Of a stretch of DNA of 64,000 nucleotides, positions 54,102 to 64,000 are shown piece after piece (the stretch's first letter is position 1; every line of letters starts with the position of its first letter). The DNA comes from Pochonia chlamydosporia 170 (Eukaryota > Ascomycota > Sordariomycetes > Hypocreales > Clavicipitaceae). The DNA lies in contig NC_035794.1 of assembly GCF_001653235.2 (NCBI RefSeq), forward strand, positions 3,472,001-3,536,000, in the 5' to 3' direction. The notes beneath the pieces are model-generated. The model saw only the letters and a list, made by a program, of their open reading frames with translations, had not been told where the DNA came from and did no database searches. The position numbers and the translations under genes are program-made.

Positions 54102-56327
54102 CTATGTAGGCTTGGTTAAGGCCTGTCTAATCATTTCTTCGGCCATCTGGTAACCACTGCGTAACTTGGACTTTTTCATCTCTTCCCCTTCAATCAACTC
54201 ACACCCAGCTTGGAGACCTTGCGTTTCACGGTCAATGATTCCATCCAAGACTGTCCTGCTTTGGTCGCAAAGGAAGCCCGGAGCCTGTAGAACTGCCCGT
54301 TGCAGATGAAGAAAGGCAGCAGTCATCCCGAGAAGGGCTTCAGAGTTTTGCACCGGATGTCGTGATATGCTCACCAAACGTTCTGCTGATGGGCAGGGCC
54401 ACCGCACCAACACATCTGACAGTGACGTAGGAAGAGGAATCATGCCCTTGCGGCGCGAAACCTCGAGACCGATGGCAACCAGATCGGGGGGACTGCTTCG
54501 CTCGATCTCGTCCATCCCAGAGACGCCGTCTTCTTCACAGCTAAGGCTGAACTGCGCCCGGAGAATACGGATGACGGTGGCTCCGATTTCCGTGGCCGCT
54601 CGAGATGGAATCGCAACCCAGCATTCCAACAGAGATACATGGGTAAACCAGAGACTGGATATCTTAGCCCAATCTAGCTGGGACAGGTCCAAGTCGAGTA
54701 CCCTGTCACAAATATTCACATCGTTGTTCCACAGGAGGCGGTCTGGCTGCAGTAGATTGTCGCACTTGTGTGCCTGGGCCAGATGCAACAAGGACAGATT
54801 TTGCTGACTTTCCTGGTCCCTGTTGGTAAAGTTCCAGTACATATTTTCCGTCGTGTCTGTTTCTTGTTGGTTCGGCCCCAGTGAAAGAATCCAGTCCTCC
54901 AGTAGCTTTGTTTCTTTCACAGTAAATGCTCCAAACATCTTCCCTCCACGAGCAACTTCCCGCATCAATCGGCTTTGCTGGGGACGACCCTTGATAATCC
55001 AGGGATACGCATTACTCAGCTCCTGGACTGTTCGGCCTTCTGATTTGAGAACCTCTGGGTCAAGCCAATGTGCCAGTGGCTTACCACCGATCCGGGCACG
55101 ACACGCGCTGTGCGTCTTGCGAGCTACGGCTGCTTTAGCCACCAGTACGCGTACAATCTCTGCATCGTATAAACCCGAGGTGGGGTTACTGAGTGTCAAT
55201 GTGGTACCAAGGTCCTTTTTGATGCTGTTGGACTGATGGGCGGATAGGGCATATCCGGCTTGGATGCGTCGCCATGTTCTCGATGCCGCGGCCGGCGTTT
55301 CTCTCTCTGTGACGTGGGACATGTACTCCGCAACTGTATGAGCCGCCATCATGGCATGGCCGGAATGAGCGTTGTCAATCGACACATGTAGCAAAAAGTA
55401 TTGAGCATCGAGTTTGAGTTCTTGGAGCTCCCGAGACAGGACCATGGTCTCCATATTCAGGCCTTCGAAGTGCAGGCTGTAGCCCAGTATCTCTGGTAGA
55501 AACTCCTGTGGAAATAGTGAAATGAGCAGCTGTATCACGGCGGCTCTCCAGATGTTTTCGTTGTCCATGCCATGGGAGTGATCGATAAAGTCTCGCTCGT
55601 AAGGGGCTGGGAGATGCACCCCGACCTCACCCAAGAGCTTATTGTAGAGGTATACGTGGTTGAGATCAAGGTTTCCATCTCCCAATTCTTCCGAAAGTAC
55701 CTGCCAAGCTTGTTTCGTGATCGGTCGAAGAATGAATGGAGTCATAGCTTGGTGAATTCGACCAAGCCAGGCACCATCCACCAACTTGAGTGGTGCCAAA
55801 TTCCTGAGTACCTTGGCGGTCTGATGTCGGTCCGTAGCTATCAATCGCCCATCACCTGCTCCTCGACCCTCAACATACCGATTATACTCCTCTCCGACTG
55901 CTTCATGGACCTTGTGGACGTGGGAGAACAGTTGCTCCTTCGTGAAATGCTCAATGGCAAAGATATCCTGTCGGCGTTCCGGTTGCGCAATCGTGATTGC
56001 TTCCGAGAGCAAAGATATCAAGAGATCTCGGCCTTCTGTAGCTACTTCAGGGTGCTCCTCGATGTTGTGAAGCTTAAAATATAGCCTTCGATATTTGCTG
56101 TCGTCTTTTGACTTTGGCAGTTGGTATTCTCGTAAGACAGGGGCGGATACATTGCGTGAGAGACTCTGTTGAGGTGTCCGTCGGTATCCTTTCAAAATAA
56201 TATATGAAGAAACACAGATGATCGCGGTAAATGCTGAGAGGAACACTCCGCTCAACTCGTTGTTGAACAACATATGGTCACTCTGCTCCATCGAGCCAAG
56301 GTAATGAGGAGTTGCAAACACAGGCAT
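54102..56327 (-). CDS. Haem-oxygenase-like iron-containing redox enzyme (HDO type) with membrane anchor
   Basis: One exon, 741 residues from ATG 56327 (an in-frame ATG at 56291 is also possible). A membrane span lies at about residues 27-46 (GVFLSAFTAIICVSSYIILK). The haem-oxygenase-like fold of iron-containing redox enzymes is recognised at residues about 215-345. There LPEILGYSLHFEG gives E279-x6-H286, the HDO ligand pattern, and FLLHVSIDNAHSGHAMMAAH supplies H314, D318, H321 and H324 on a second helix. Known HDO proteins (UndA, BesC, SznF types) use a dinuclear iron site for oxidative C-C, C-N or N-N chemistry on amino or fatty acids. The C-terminal 380 residues show no domain that I recognise. 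The gene is divergent from the MFS transporter. The fold and ligands are seen; the reaction and substrate are unknown. Confidence 0.8.
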   Translation of the reverse strand: MPVFATPHYLGSMEQSDHMLFNNELSGVFLSAFTAIICVSSYIILKGYRRTPQQSLSRNVSAPVLREYQLPKSKDDSKYRRLYFKLHNIEEHPEVATEGRDLLISLLSEAITIAQPERRQDIFAIEHFTKEQLFSHVHKVHEAVGEEYNRYVEGRGAGDGRLIATDRHQTAKVLRNLAPLKLVDGAWLGRIHQAMTPFILRPITKQAWQVLSEELGDGNLDLNHVYLYNKLLGEVGVHLPAPYERDFIDHSHGMDNENIWRAAVIQLLISLFPQEFLPEILGYSLHFEGLNMETMVLSRELQELKLDAQYFLLHVSIDNAHSGHAMMAAHTVAEYMSHVTERETPAAASRTWRRIQAGYALSAHQSNSIKKDLGTTLTLSNPTSGLYDAEIVRVLVAKAAVARKTHSACRARIGGKPLAHWLDPEVLKSEGRTVQELSNAYPWIIKGRPQQSRLMREVARGGKMFGAFTVKETKLLEDWILSLGPNQQETDTTENMYWNFTNRDQESQQNLSLLHLAQAHKCDNLLQPDRLLWNNDVNICDRVLDLDLSQLDWAKISSLWFTHVSLLECWVAIPSRAATEIGATVIRILRAQFSLSCEEDGVSGMDEIERSSPPDLVAIGLEVSRRKGMIPLPTSLSDVLVRWPCPSAERLVSISRHPVQNSEALLGMTAAFLHLQRAVLQAPGFLCDQSRTVLDGIIDRETQGLQAGCELIEGEEMKKSKLRSGYQMAEEMIRQALTKPT

Positions 56328-57376
56328 CCTACTATCATCGGATCTTTACCCGGCGACATCATTCATAACAAAAATATCACTGCTTAACCAAAATATGGCA
56401 TGGGTTTGCATAGATTGTTGTCAATGGATGTGGCTTGCCGGATGCTAGCTGTGGTTTCAGCCACGTCGATTATCAGCTAATACCTCCAAGACATGGCGTA
56501 CGATAACTGCATTAGGACTTTTATATATACCCAGAGGGTGAGATTCTGGGTTTATCGTACCCACTGATAGACGGGACGCATAAAACATGTTTATGACGAG
56601 TTGCTGTCGTCACAATTTTGTCTCAGGGCCGCATATATGCTAGCCGTTCCTTTGGTGCAACGCATTATTATCATGTAAGTATCAGCTAAGCGTACCAAAC
56701 ATACACGACACGGGTGAAAAGCCCCAGTGTGAGTAAATCCCTCATATCTCACCGGTCTCGCATCTTCAAGACAGTTCTAATAATTCCGAGGCTGGAGAGT
56801 GACCTGTCGCCATCGCAATGTCCGAATGTGTAGCGGGGAGTGAAGACCCCAAAGTTGGAACTCTATGGTGAATACATGTGGAACTACGGTCCGGAGATCA
56901 GATTTCAAATTGCCACAAGTGCTAAGGTACCACTACATAGCGTTTGTACCCCCGAAATGAAAGCCTATTGAGCCCTTCAGGGAGGGAGGGGGGTAGAAAT
57001 TGTAGGGTGTTCGGGGTGTAGGGCACAGCACAATCCAAAGGAGGAAGTCTCGGTAATAAGACCCGGCCAAGCGTTTACCCAATCGCGCAGAGTTCGCTGT
57101 GGGAACCAATTTGAGGTCAGCAGGTCTGTCCGCTCGTCTTCCGGATGCGACATGGACTCCTAGTATCCTGGGCTGCGTGGTGTTGTTTATGTCATTGTGA
57201 AATCACATCTTCCAGCGTCACCCTTTATTGATACAAACTTCTTGGATCCCGTCTGGTGCAATCTAAGCACCATATATGCCACGCTCAAGGCCGAGAGGGG
57301 ACACTATCTATGATCTCTTACGAACAGACTCTACCATTCGCGCCCTACTAGTCAGACGGACTAGCCTCCCATTTCG
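56328..57376. promoter_or_regulatory. 1.05-kb divergent promoter region of HDO and MFS genes
   Basis: No gene seen. The two outward-facing starts suggest coordinated transcription of the HDO and transporter genes. A TATATATACC stretch at about 56522-56531 could serve the minus-strand gene. No specific regulator site is claimed. Confidence 0.45.
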
Positions 57377-59831
57377 ATGTCGTCTTCAAGTGTTCAATCT
57401 CGAGGTTCAAGCACGGTGGGGTCAAACGACGACTCTGTTGACGAGAGAACATGGTTGCTGCCGAAGCGAAGAGATGATGCGACGAGTTGCAACCAGTATA
57501 CAACCAGGCCTGCAAGAATCAGCAAAACATTCGGGCTCTGGCAATTCGGAGCACTTCTTGGTGATTAATACTCTTGGTCGATGTTTCAGCACGTAGTAAT
57601 CTGATGAATTTTGCAGGCATCCTGTTAGCGTATTCCGATACATCCCTGGTGTGGGCAACTCACGAGACGATAGCATCGCGATTCGATAGCCTACAGAACT
57701 CCTCGTGGATGATGACGAGCTTCACGATAGGATATTTTGTAACACTACCAATGGTGAGCCGCTTTCCAACGATTCCTTGACTGCCCGATACGTCTCCTGG
57801 TAGATGTACTAACAAGAGTCCAATAGTACAGAAGATTATGTGATAATTTCGGTAGTCTGCGCTCTCTTCTGGTCGCTTACGGCACATTTTGCGTTGGTAG
57901 CACACTGTGGTATGTATTATCTAGGATACTCCTGGACTTGTGTCACCATTGCCGTGAAGGATCCGTGAGAAGTATTATGGAAAATCCGTAAACTAACAAT
58001 ATCTGGCGAGAAGCGGAATCGGTCAGACATACTGGCAAGTAATTTTGGGCAGGATAATTGCCGGCTGCGGAGCTTCAGGGATGGTCGCTCTGGCCTCCGT
58101 TATCATTACAGGTAAGCTGAACTGCTATTTAACGCAGTCGGAAGCTAATCAAATAGCTGCTCATGAGCAGAGATTGCCGATCCAGCAGACGTCGCCGTTT
58201 TGCGAAGTTACGTAAATTTAGTCTCGACAATTGGGCTTTCCGGCGGTGGTCCCCTTGGTGGATTTCTCGCAGCATCCATCGGTTGGAGATGGTAATAACC
58301 ATGTTCTCTTCTTTATGAGTGATGATTAATGTTCTTTGCAGGCTGTTCCTAGGACAAGTCCCAATTGCTATTGCTTGTGGTTTACTTATTGCACTAGATC
58401 CGAGTGTAAATTTGCCCCAACTCGATCGAGAAGCCGAACAACAGCGACAGGGCTCTGAAAACGACATGGAGGATACGCCAACAGTCCTAGCTTTCGATTT
58501 CCCAGGCGCAGTGACCCTTGCCATAGCAACAGCGTCACTTCTGGCAGCAATCGATTTACAAAATTCCCTTTCATGGGGACACCCTCTTGTTTATAGTTTA
58601 ATCATTGCTGGGGTACTATCCACCGTGGCGTTTCTGATCCTTGAAACATTTCCGGGCAACAGAGAGCTTTTAATGCCCCTAAAGCTCCTACGAACAGAGA
58701 TCGGTGCATTCTGCGCTGGACAGGTATTTCGTATCACTTCACGGCTCTAGAATGCGTACACTAACATTTGCCTGCCGTTTAGCTACTAATAGTTGCCAGT
58801 GGCTACGGGGTATGTGATGCTAGCTTCCATGTGATGAACATACTGACATAAATCGTCTTGCAGTTCGTATCTCAAATAGCACCGTACTTTGCAAATACAC
58901 AAGGGGCGTCCGATGCAGAAGGTGGAGGACGAACCGTCCCTTTCAGTACCGGCAATGCCGTCGGCGCTCTACTCGCTGGGCAAATCATCAAAAGGCAAGA
59001 CTGATTCACTATCCTTTTTTCTTATATCTGCTTGCTGACGGATATTTGTCTTCAGATTTGGAATTTATAAAAGGCTTTCCATAATCTCGCTGGTCTTTTG
59101 CATCGCTAATATGATTGTAATTCTGCTCCGATGGCGGTATCCTATTGGTATGTCGTACTTTCAAAGATGGGTGCCCTGCGTGGTCTCCCCCTTGCCCTTC
59201 AGCATAAGTCTGGGTTTGGAGCAGACTAGCGCTTGAAGCATGAGCTAACGAAGGCTTGAAACTCGTCGTAGGCGCTTGGGAAGAAGTTCTCACCACGTTC
59301 CCGTTCGGTCTCTTTGGCGGAGTAATTCTCTCCGCGCAATTTATCGGCCTCTACCATTGTTCTTCAAGGGAAGATATAGTGACAGCTATCAGCATGTACT
59401 ACATGAGCCAACAAATTGGTATTGCTTTGGGAATAAGTTTTAGTTCTGGTCTCCTGAAACATCAACTAAAGCTCACCTTAAACAAAGTAATGATCAACAT
59501 TCCACAGTCTGCAGAGGTTAGTTCTACGAGCTATTTTTTTTTTTTTTTTTTTGAAAAGCGAGACCAGGCTAATCACACAGTCACATGGTGAACAGATTAT
59601 AAAGAAAATTTTGCATGATTCTTCTGCCGTTATTCAACTTCCCGAGGAAATCCAGTCGCTCGTTCGACAGGCGTATCTCAGCAGTTTCTGGGTTGTGCCA
59701 TGTACGTTGTTTGATATTGTACGCGATGTCAGTGATGCTACGTAACTAACATGTTCCTAGTGCTATCGATTTCAACCCAAATACTTACAATGCTGCCTAT
59801 GATCTCCACGACAGAGCAGTATTCGGTGTGA
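57377..59831 (+). CDS. MFS transporter, DHA2-like (14 spans)
   Basis: Twelve exons: 57377-57560, 57617-57753, 57827-57909, 58014-58111, 58171-58291, 58342-58723, 58783-58809, 58864-58994, 59056-59147, 59254-59516, 59596-59701 and 59761-59831. The phases close perfectly to 564 residues. Drug:H+ antiporter marks: YRRLCDNFGSLRSLLVAYGT (motif A region), ILGRIIAGCGASGMVALASV (motif B) and GLSGGGPLGGFLAASIGWRW (motif C region). Similarity is to Vba-like DHA2 members. Exon 8 ends with a GC donor (AAAG/GCAAGA), a GC-AG intron. Exon 7 has only 27 nt. The 79-nt intron at 59517-59595 contains a run of about 20 T. It probably exports the product of the neighbouring enzymes or takes it into vacuoles. Confidence 0.9.
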
Positions 59832-60332
59832 GAGCTAAAGGTTTTCCAGTGACCACTCAGAACTCACTAATTGTATTTTGTAAAAGCATAGAATTATGTA
59901 TTGAGTAACGGGCGCTAGATAGTAACGCAATATACGATTAGTTTCCTTTCAATTGTGTCTATGCGGCAAAACATTACAAATGAGTTGGTAGCGCATCAAA
60001 AATGCGCGCTCGTACAAGGTGCTGCCCACAAAGCCGGTTGTATAGACTAGAATAGCTACAATGCCCATAGTTGAAGTTCTCAGTATTGGACCACGTGCCA
60101 TGTTGTACACTTGACAGAAATCTCTCTTCCAAGGTACATTTCATGTATTTTTTTCACAACTAGTAGCTAGATCACGTACATGATATTTGTCATGACATGT
60201 AGTTTCACGCAGTAATTTGCAGATACATACACTATAGTTTTCTATATTTGACTATCTACCACTTCTGTTTCACACTTCTCCTCTAACCATCTCAAAATCG
60301 CCAACTCTGGCTTACCATACTAAAGACCAACA
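59832..60332. other. Intergenic between convergent genes
   Basis: AT-rich 3' flanks of the MFS and dioxygenase genes. Nothing else seen. Confidence 0.6.
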
Positions 60333-61853
60333 TCATTTGGCGCTCCCAGCATGGATCCGTTCCTCTCTCTGCAGGCGGCCTTCACTCTCGGGGTCATAAA
60401 ACGCTGCATCTGGTAAGCAACTGGTCCTTGATATGCTTTTCTCGACTTACGTTTTTCTCCAAAGACCGTGGTCCTGATGCCTCTTCTCGTACCCGTAGAG
60501 TAAGTGCCTGGTATGATACGATGCAGACACGATCTCTGTGCATTTGTCAGTGCTAGCCAAACATGTGTCGACTGTGAGGTAGTTTTACGTTGTCCCAGAG
60601 AGCAATACTCCCCACCTGCCATTTCCATCTGACATAGTGGTCGTCTGAGCTGTGAATGAGCAAATTCAGGAACTGCAAGAGCGCATCAGACTCCGCCTTC
60701 TTCAACTCGGCAAATCCCGTGCAGTAAGCAAGATTGACATTGAGGGATTTCAGGCCAGTAACAGGGTGCGTGCGAATCGCCGGGTGGTGGGTGTCAATCG
60801 GCGGTCGACGAGGTTCATCACCGAAGTAGTCCTGAGAAGAGGAGGTTAGTTACTCCTTCTTTAAGTATCGCAGCTCTATTGCATGCAAAGTATGCTCCAG
60901 ATTGCTTTCAGAATGTCTCTTGACTGCCAGTAGTGTGGGACGTTGGGGGCTGGTTAAGACCAGGAACAGAAACTGAGAGGGGAGTTTATGCTTACGATAG
61001 TGGTATCGTATTGCAAACGCGAAGTATGCACGGCATGCAAGCCTTCCAGCAGTTTTTGCATCTGAGGGCTAAGCTCATCATAAAGGCCGTACCCTGATAC
61101 CCAAGCCGTGTCTCCGCCAACGTCGGGATGTTCCTCCATGCGAAGAAGAGAGTAGCTTGGGGCTGTTTTTCGTCAGAGTTGGCCGACAGAAGAGGAGGGG
61201 AGCCATACGATTAATTTCAAAGCTTGTATCGGAATGAAATTCGTTCATTGGCCATGGAGTGTATTTCAGGAGAGTCCGCCAATCTGCATTGTTGCCTCCA
61301 ACAATAAAATGCTTCGTGTCCTGGGAAGTGTCAGAAAGAACGAGATTCTCTATGTCTGGAATGTGTGTAGCCGGGCACCTTCTGCGTGGGATGAGTGTCC
61401 AAAACTCCGAAATGTTCGAAGATCTCAACTTGCTTCTCAGTTGTCAAGTCTTGGTCTCGGAAGAAGACAACACCGCGTTCGTTGACAAGTGCCGCAAGCT
61501 CATCCAGCTGCTCTTTGTTCAACTGACTTAACTGAACATTCTTCAGCTCCGTGCCTAAAACTTGTTAGCGTATGATATCCCATAGCAAACTGTCTTGTGT
61601 TTTTCAGATATTTACCAATGCTTTCAGTCAAATCAGTCGGTGTGGCGACGGCAAAAAGTGCCTTTTTTTCTGGATCAGCGAAGGATGCCCGATCCTTCGG
61701 AGGTGTAAACTCCTCATGAATGGGATCCGGGGGAATATGGCCCTTGATCTTGGGATTGTAACTGGGATGAACTATAGTTGGTTCTCCGGAATCGGGGGAA
61801 ATGTGCTTGTAGGCTTCCAGAGATTTAATTGGGGCAGGACGGACTCTCGCCAT
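60333..61853 (-). CDS. Fe(II)/2-oxoglutarate dioxygenase, TauD/TfdA family
   Basis: Seven exons on the minus strand: 61853-61616, 61554-61379, 61320-61209, 61162-60996, 60831-60589, 60535-60451 and 60409-60333. All phases close; 365 residues. The third join, TQK/DTKHFIVGGNNADWRT, needs the 58-nt intron 61321-61378 (branch CTGAC); reading through it gives a false stop. Fe ligands are H167-x-D169 (NEFHSDTSFEI) and H317 (RSCLHRIIPGTY); the 2-oxoglutarate-binding Arg is in TRRGIRTTVFGEK (R329-R333). ERGVVFFRDQDLT and HPVTGLKSLNVNLAYCTGF are typical of fungal members. The family oxidises sulfonates, aryloxyalkanoates and sulfate esters, and in pathways hydroxylates or desaturates tethered acids. 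Its place between transporter and ligase suggests a pathway role, but an independent sulfonate-scavenging enzyme is the main alternative. Confidence 0.92.
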
Positions 61854-62997
61854 CTTGATGTCAAATCGTAGTCTTCCAAGTTCCACGTAGGAGAAATAAA
61901 TCGTAACTATGGTTACTTTTGGATGCTTTATTCTTTATGAGAGCCGTCAGAGGTAGTAGCCTGGCCGGACAGCACGCTTTCCACAAAGAAGGTCTGGTGG
62001 GAGATGAATAAGAGTACCACACTACGGCGCGCGTCGCTAAGTGATACGAAAGGACCACTAGTGTAATTTTAATGCTCTTTCTCGGTATCTGAATCACTTC
62101 TTAGTGGGGGAAGGTGGAATAATTCTGCATATTGCGGCACGTAGACTGATCTGGAATGTTTACGAACTGCCGTAAAATTTTCTTTCATCATGCAGGATGG
62201 AAAAATGAGCTGTGCAGTGCATAATGTCTCTCTACGTGTCTCGATGCACAACCAATAAAAAGTGAATATGTCACTTATGCCGTGTACTGCCTGGGCCGCT
62301 CTGGTGGCTGTTGTGATGACTTTCACATTGACAGCTCCTTGACCAATGTAGCAAAGATCATGGTGTATTCTAAGACATGATATTGTGGCGTAAGCTGAAA
62401 GTCGCCTTGCTGCGGTTCGCGTACCAGAAGTGTCTAGCTACATTTACCCTTGCCACGGTCTGTTTTATTCTGCCTCACTCGGATCTTTGTGATAGCTTCA
62501 GGCACTTCTCGACTCGGGATACCCCTGGAGCCGCTCAATACGGAGGGGTGCGTAGAGTGCTGTGGCTTCCGCCCCCGAAATTCTGCTGTATGATGATGTA
62601 TTTTTCGCCCAAGCGAGCCTGAGGTCGCACTCGGTTTTTCCGGTATTGATCTGCTGTGCAACAGCTGCAGGGTACGGGTGTCTGTGGTTCGGAGAATGGT
62701 TCGGACGTACGAAGTTCTCTAAGAAAACTCAACAGCAAATACAACTCAAGTAGTACTAGTTCAACAGGAGCTTCACGAACTTGACAGCCACTTTGTAAAC
62801 TGTCCAAGCTGCCTGTTTGTCTTAGAACTTCTAGCGTGATTTCAACAGCTGAGGCGCAGAAGGAGCTAACAAGGTCTCTGAGTTCTACTGCATGAACCGG
62901 TGACATCACTTGTACTTTCGGGGACGATTTAAAATATCTTCATTTGGGGTTTTCAATAAATGTGCCATTTCGATCTCTCTAAACTAACGCGCTTAAC
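61854..62997. other. Intergenic between dioxygenase and ligase, no gene supported
   Basis: Small frames on both strands (largest 62535-62909 minus, 124 codons) without domains. The left part is the dioxygenase promoter. Confidence 0.55.
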
Positions 62998-64000
62998 TTA
63001 GCACTGCCCACCCATGCGCCAGTATTCCATAGTCGACAAGTCCGTAACCTCCACTCCATCCTTGCCCTGCCAATTGTCGCCAAAGAATTTCTTGCGTGCA
63101 TCTATCTTGGAAATCTTCCCGTTCACCGTCAAGGAAATTTCTTCACCAGCTCGAAGCCAGTAGATGACCGTCGGTATCTTGAACAGCATAAGACCTGTGT
63201 TTTTCTCCAGATCCTTCCGGAGAGTATCCAAGTTTGGTTGCTTTGATTGGTATTCTGGCTTGCTTTGCAGGATGGCAGCAGTGCGCTCCTTACCCCCTTT
63301 ATCAGGTAGAGGTAAGACAACAGCGTTGGCGATATAGGGCAGAGATAGAATGGCAGTTTCGACTTCGCCCGTGTATATGGTGAAACCCCAGAAATGTAAC
63401 ACTGTAAGACGAGTCAGAAGGATTCGGAATATCTGAGAGGGCTGTCAAACCATCAATATTTGCGCGGCCATGGAGTACATAACTGTTTCCAACCAATTCG
63501 GCGCAATCACCGCTCTTGAAGAAGCCCTCTTCGTCGAATGCCTTGTCGGTCAGAGTTGGGTCGTCCGAAATGTAACTAAATCTTTGTTCAATACTCATCT
63601 CAAGCCCATTGTCAATAATCCATACCGTGTGAACATCGTAGGCGCCTTCAGTCGCATTTCCCCATCCACGAGCTTTACCTCGACTCCGGATACGGGTGGT
63701 CCAATTGAGCACTATCACATAATTAATACTATAGCGCAGAGTGTGAAAATCAATCTTGAAATCTTACCATGTCGGCATAATCAGGATTTTCCCATCTCAT
63801 GCTACATATCAGAGTCATCTCAGTTGATCCGTACAGATTCAATAGTGGTTTGCCTCGGCGGAGTTCTGTCCACCTCTTCTGTGTATGCGGAGAAAGAAGT
63901 GATCCAGAAACACCTGCAACTCTCACATCAATCATCCCTTGAATATACGCCTCCACTTCGGCGGTAGGGAGCACAGAAATATGCTCATCATAGTATTTCG
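62998..64000 (-). CDS. AMP-forming acyl-CoA ligase (ANL superfamily), C-terminal part
   Basis: The gene enters from the right edge. Visible exons (minus): beyond 64000-63768, 63711-63626, 63575-63451 and 63401-62998, with introns of 56, 50 and 49 nt. About 280 residues are visible. Adenylation motifs: LLNLYGSTEMTL (A5), the A6-like GPPVSGVEVKLVDGEMRLKA, FFKSGDCAELVGNSYVLHGR (A7/A8), FWGFTIYTGEVETAILSLPY and the A10 lysine in LTVNGKISKIDARKKFFGDN. After A10 there is no carrier or reductase domain, so it is a stand-alone ligase and not an NRPS-like enzyme. It activates a carboxylic acid to acyl-AMP and then acyl-CoA. The end is WRMGGQC, not PTS1. The substrate cannot be read from the visible half. 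Confidence 0.9.

Noticed and set aside
61321..61378. Apparent frameshift in the TauD-family gene
   Set aside because: A 58-nt GT-AG intron with a CTGAC branch site exactly explains the frame change and restores the family sequence.

Overview
This window is nuclear DNA of a filamentous ascomycete. Genes are split by short GT-AG introns (about 48-100 nt, often with CTAAC/CTGAC-like branch sites). Typical fungal families are present: HET, F-box, Zn2Cys6, GMC oxidoreductase, S28 peptidase, NucA/NucB nuclease and the fungal Trk/Nha transporters. The family mix suggests Sordariomycetes, perhaps Hypocreales; that placement is an inference. Transposon relics, AT-rich decayed tracts and several truncated genes mark it as an accessory region. 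Gene models were built by hand: splice sites were chosen so that reading frame and family motifs both continue.

Layout. 1-0.46 kb: 5' end of an SPX-domain gene leaving the window. 2.3-7.75 kb: a cation pair, a Trk K+ transporter and an Nha-type Na+/H+ antiporter in tandem, each preceded by a copy of the same diverged upstream repeat. 8.4-10.1 kb: a transposon graveyard (Helitron/PIF1 helicase fragment, Tc1/mariner-type relic, AT-rich and CT-rich DNA). 10.1-22 kb: HET protein, NmrA-like protein (cut by a gap of Ns), Zn2Cys6 regulator divergent from a plant-peroxisomal-type citrate synthase, and an APH-fold kinase-like protein. 22.4-26.9 kb: a very large secreted/membrane protein built from tandem ~73-residue glycine-rich repeats in an alternating A/B pattern. 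28-41 kb: two divergent F-box genes, a four-exon small secreted protein, a CMP/dCMP-deaminase-fold protein, an alpha/beta hydrolase, a secreted NucA/NucB nuclease, a hypothetical gene and a GMC oxidoreductase truncated at both ends. 42-51 kb: ZZ-finger coiled-coil protein, an IFI6/IFI27-like glycine/alanine-rich membrane protein, a small tail-anchored protein and a GPI-type S28 peptidase.

51.5-64 kb is the most interesting part. It holds a P450 relic, a small cupin, a membrane-anchored haem-oxygenase-like (HDO) protein, a 12-exon DHA2-type MFS transporter, a complete Fe(II)/2-oxoglutarate dioxygenase of the TauD/TfdA family and an AMP-forming acyl-CoA ligase whose 5' part lies beyond the right edge. 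This combination of an activating enzyme, two different non-haem iron oxidase folds, a cupin and an exporter looks like a small-molecule pathway without a canonical PKS/NRPS/terpene core inside the window. The grouping is inferred from adjacency and intact coding capacity; the product is unknown.
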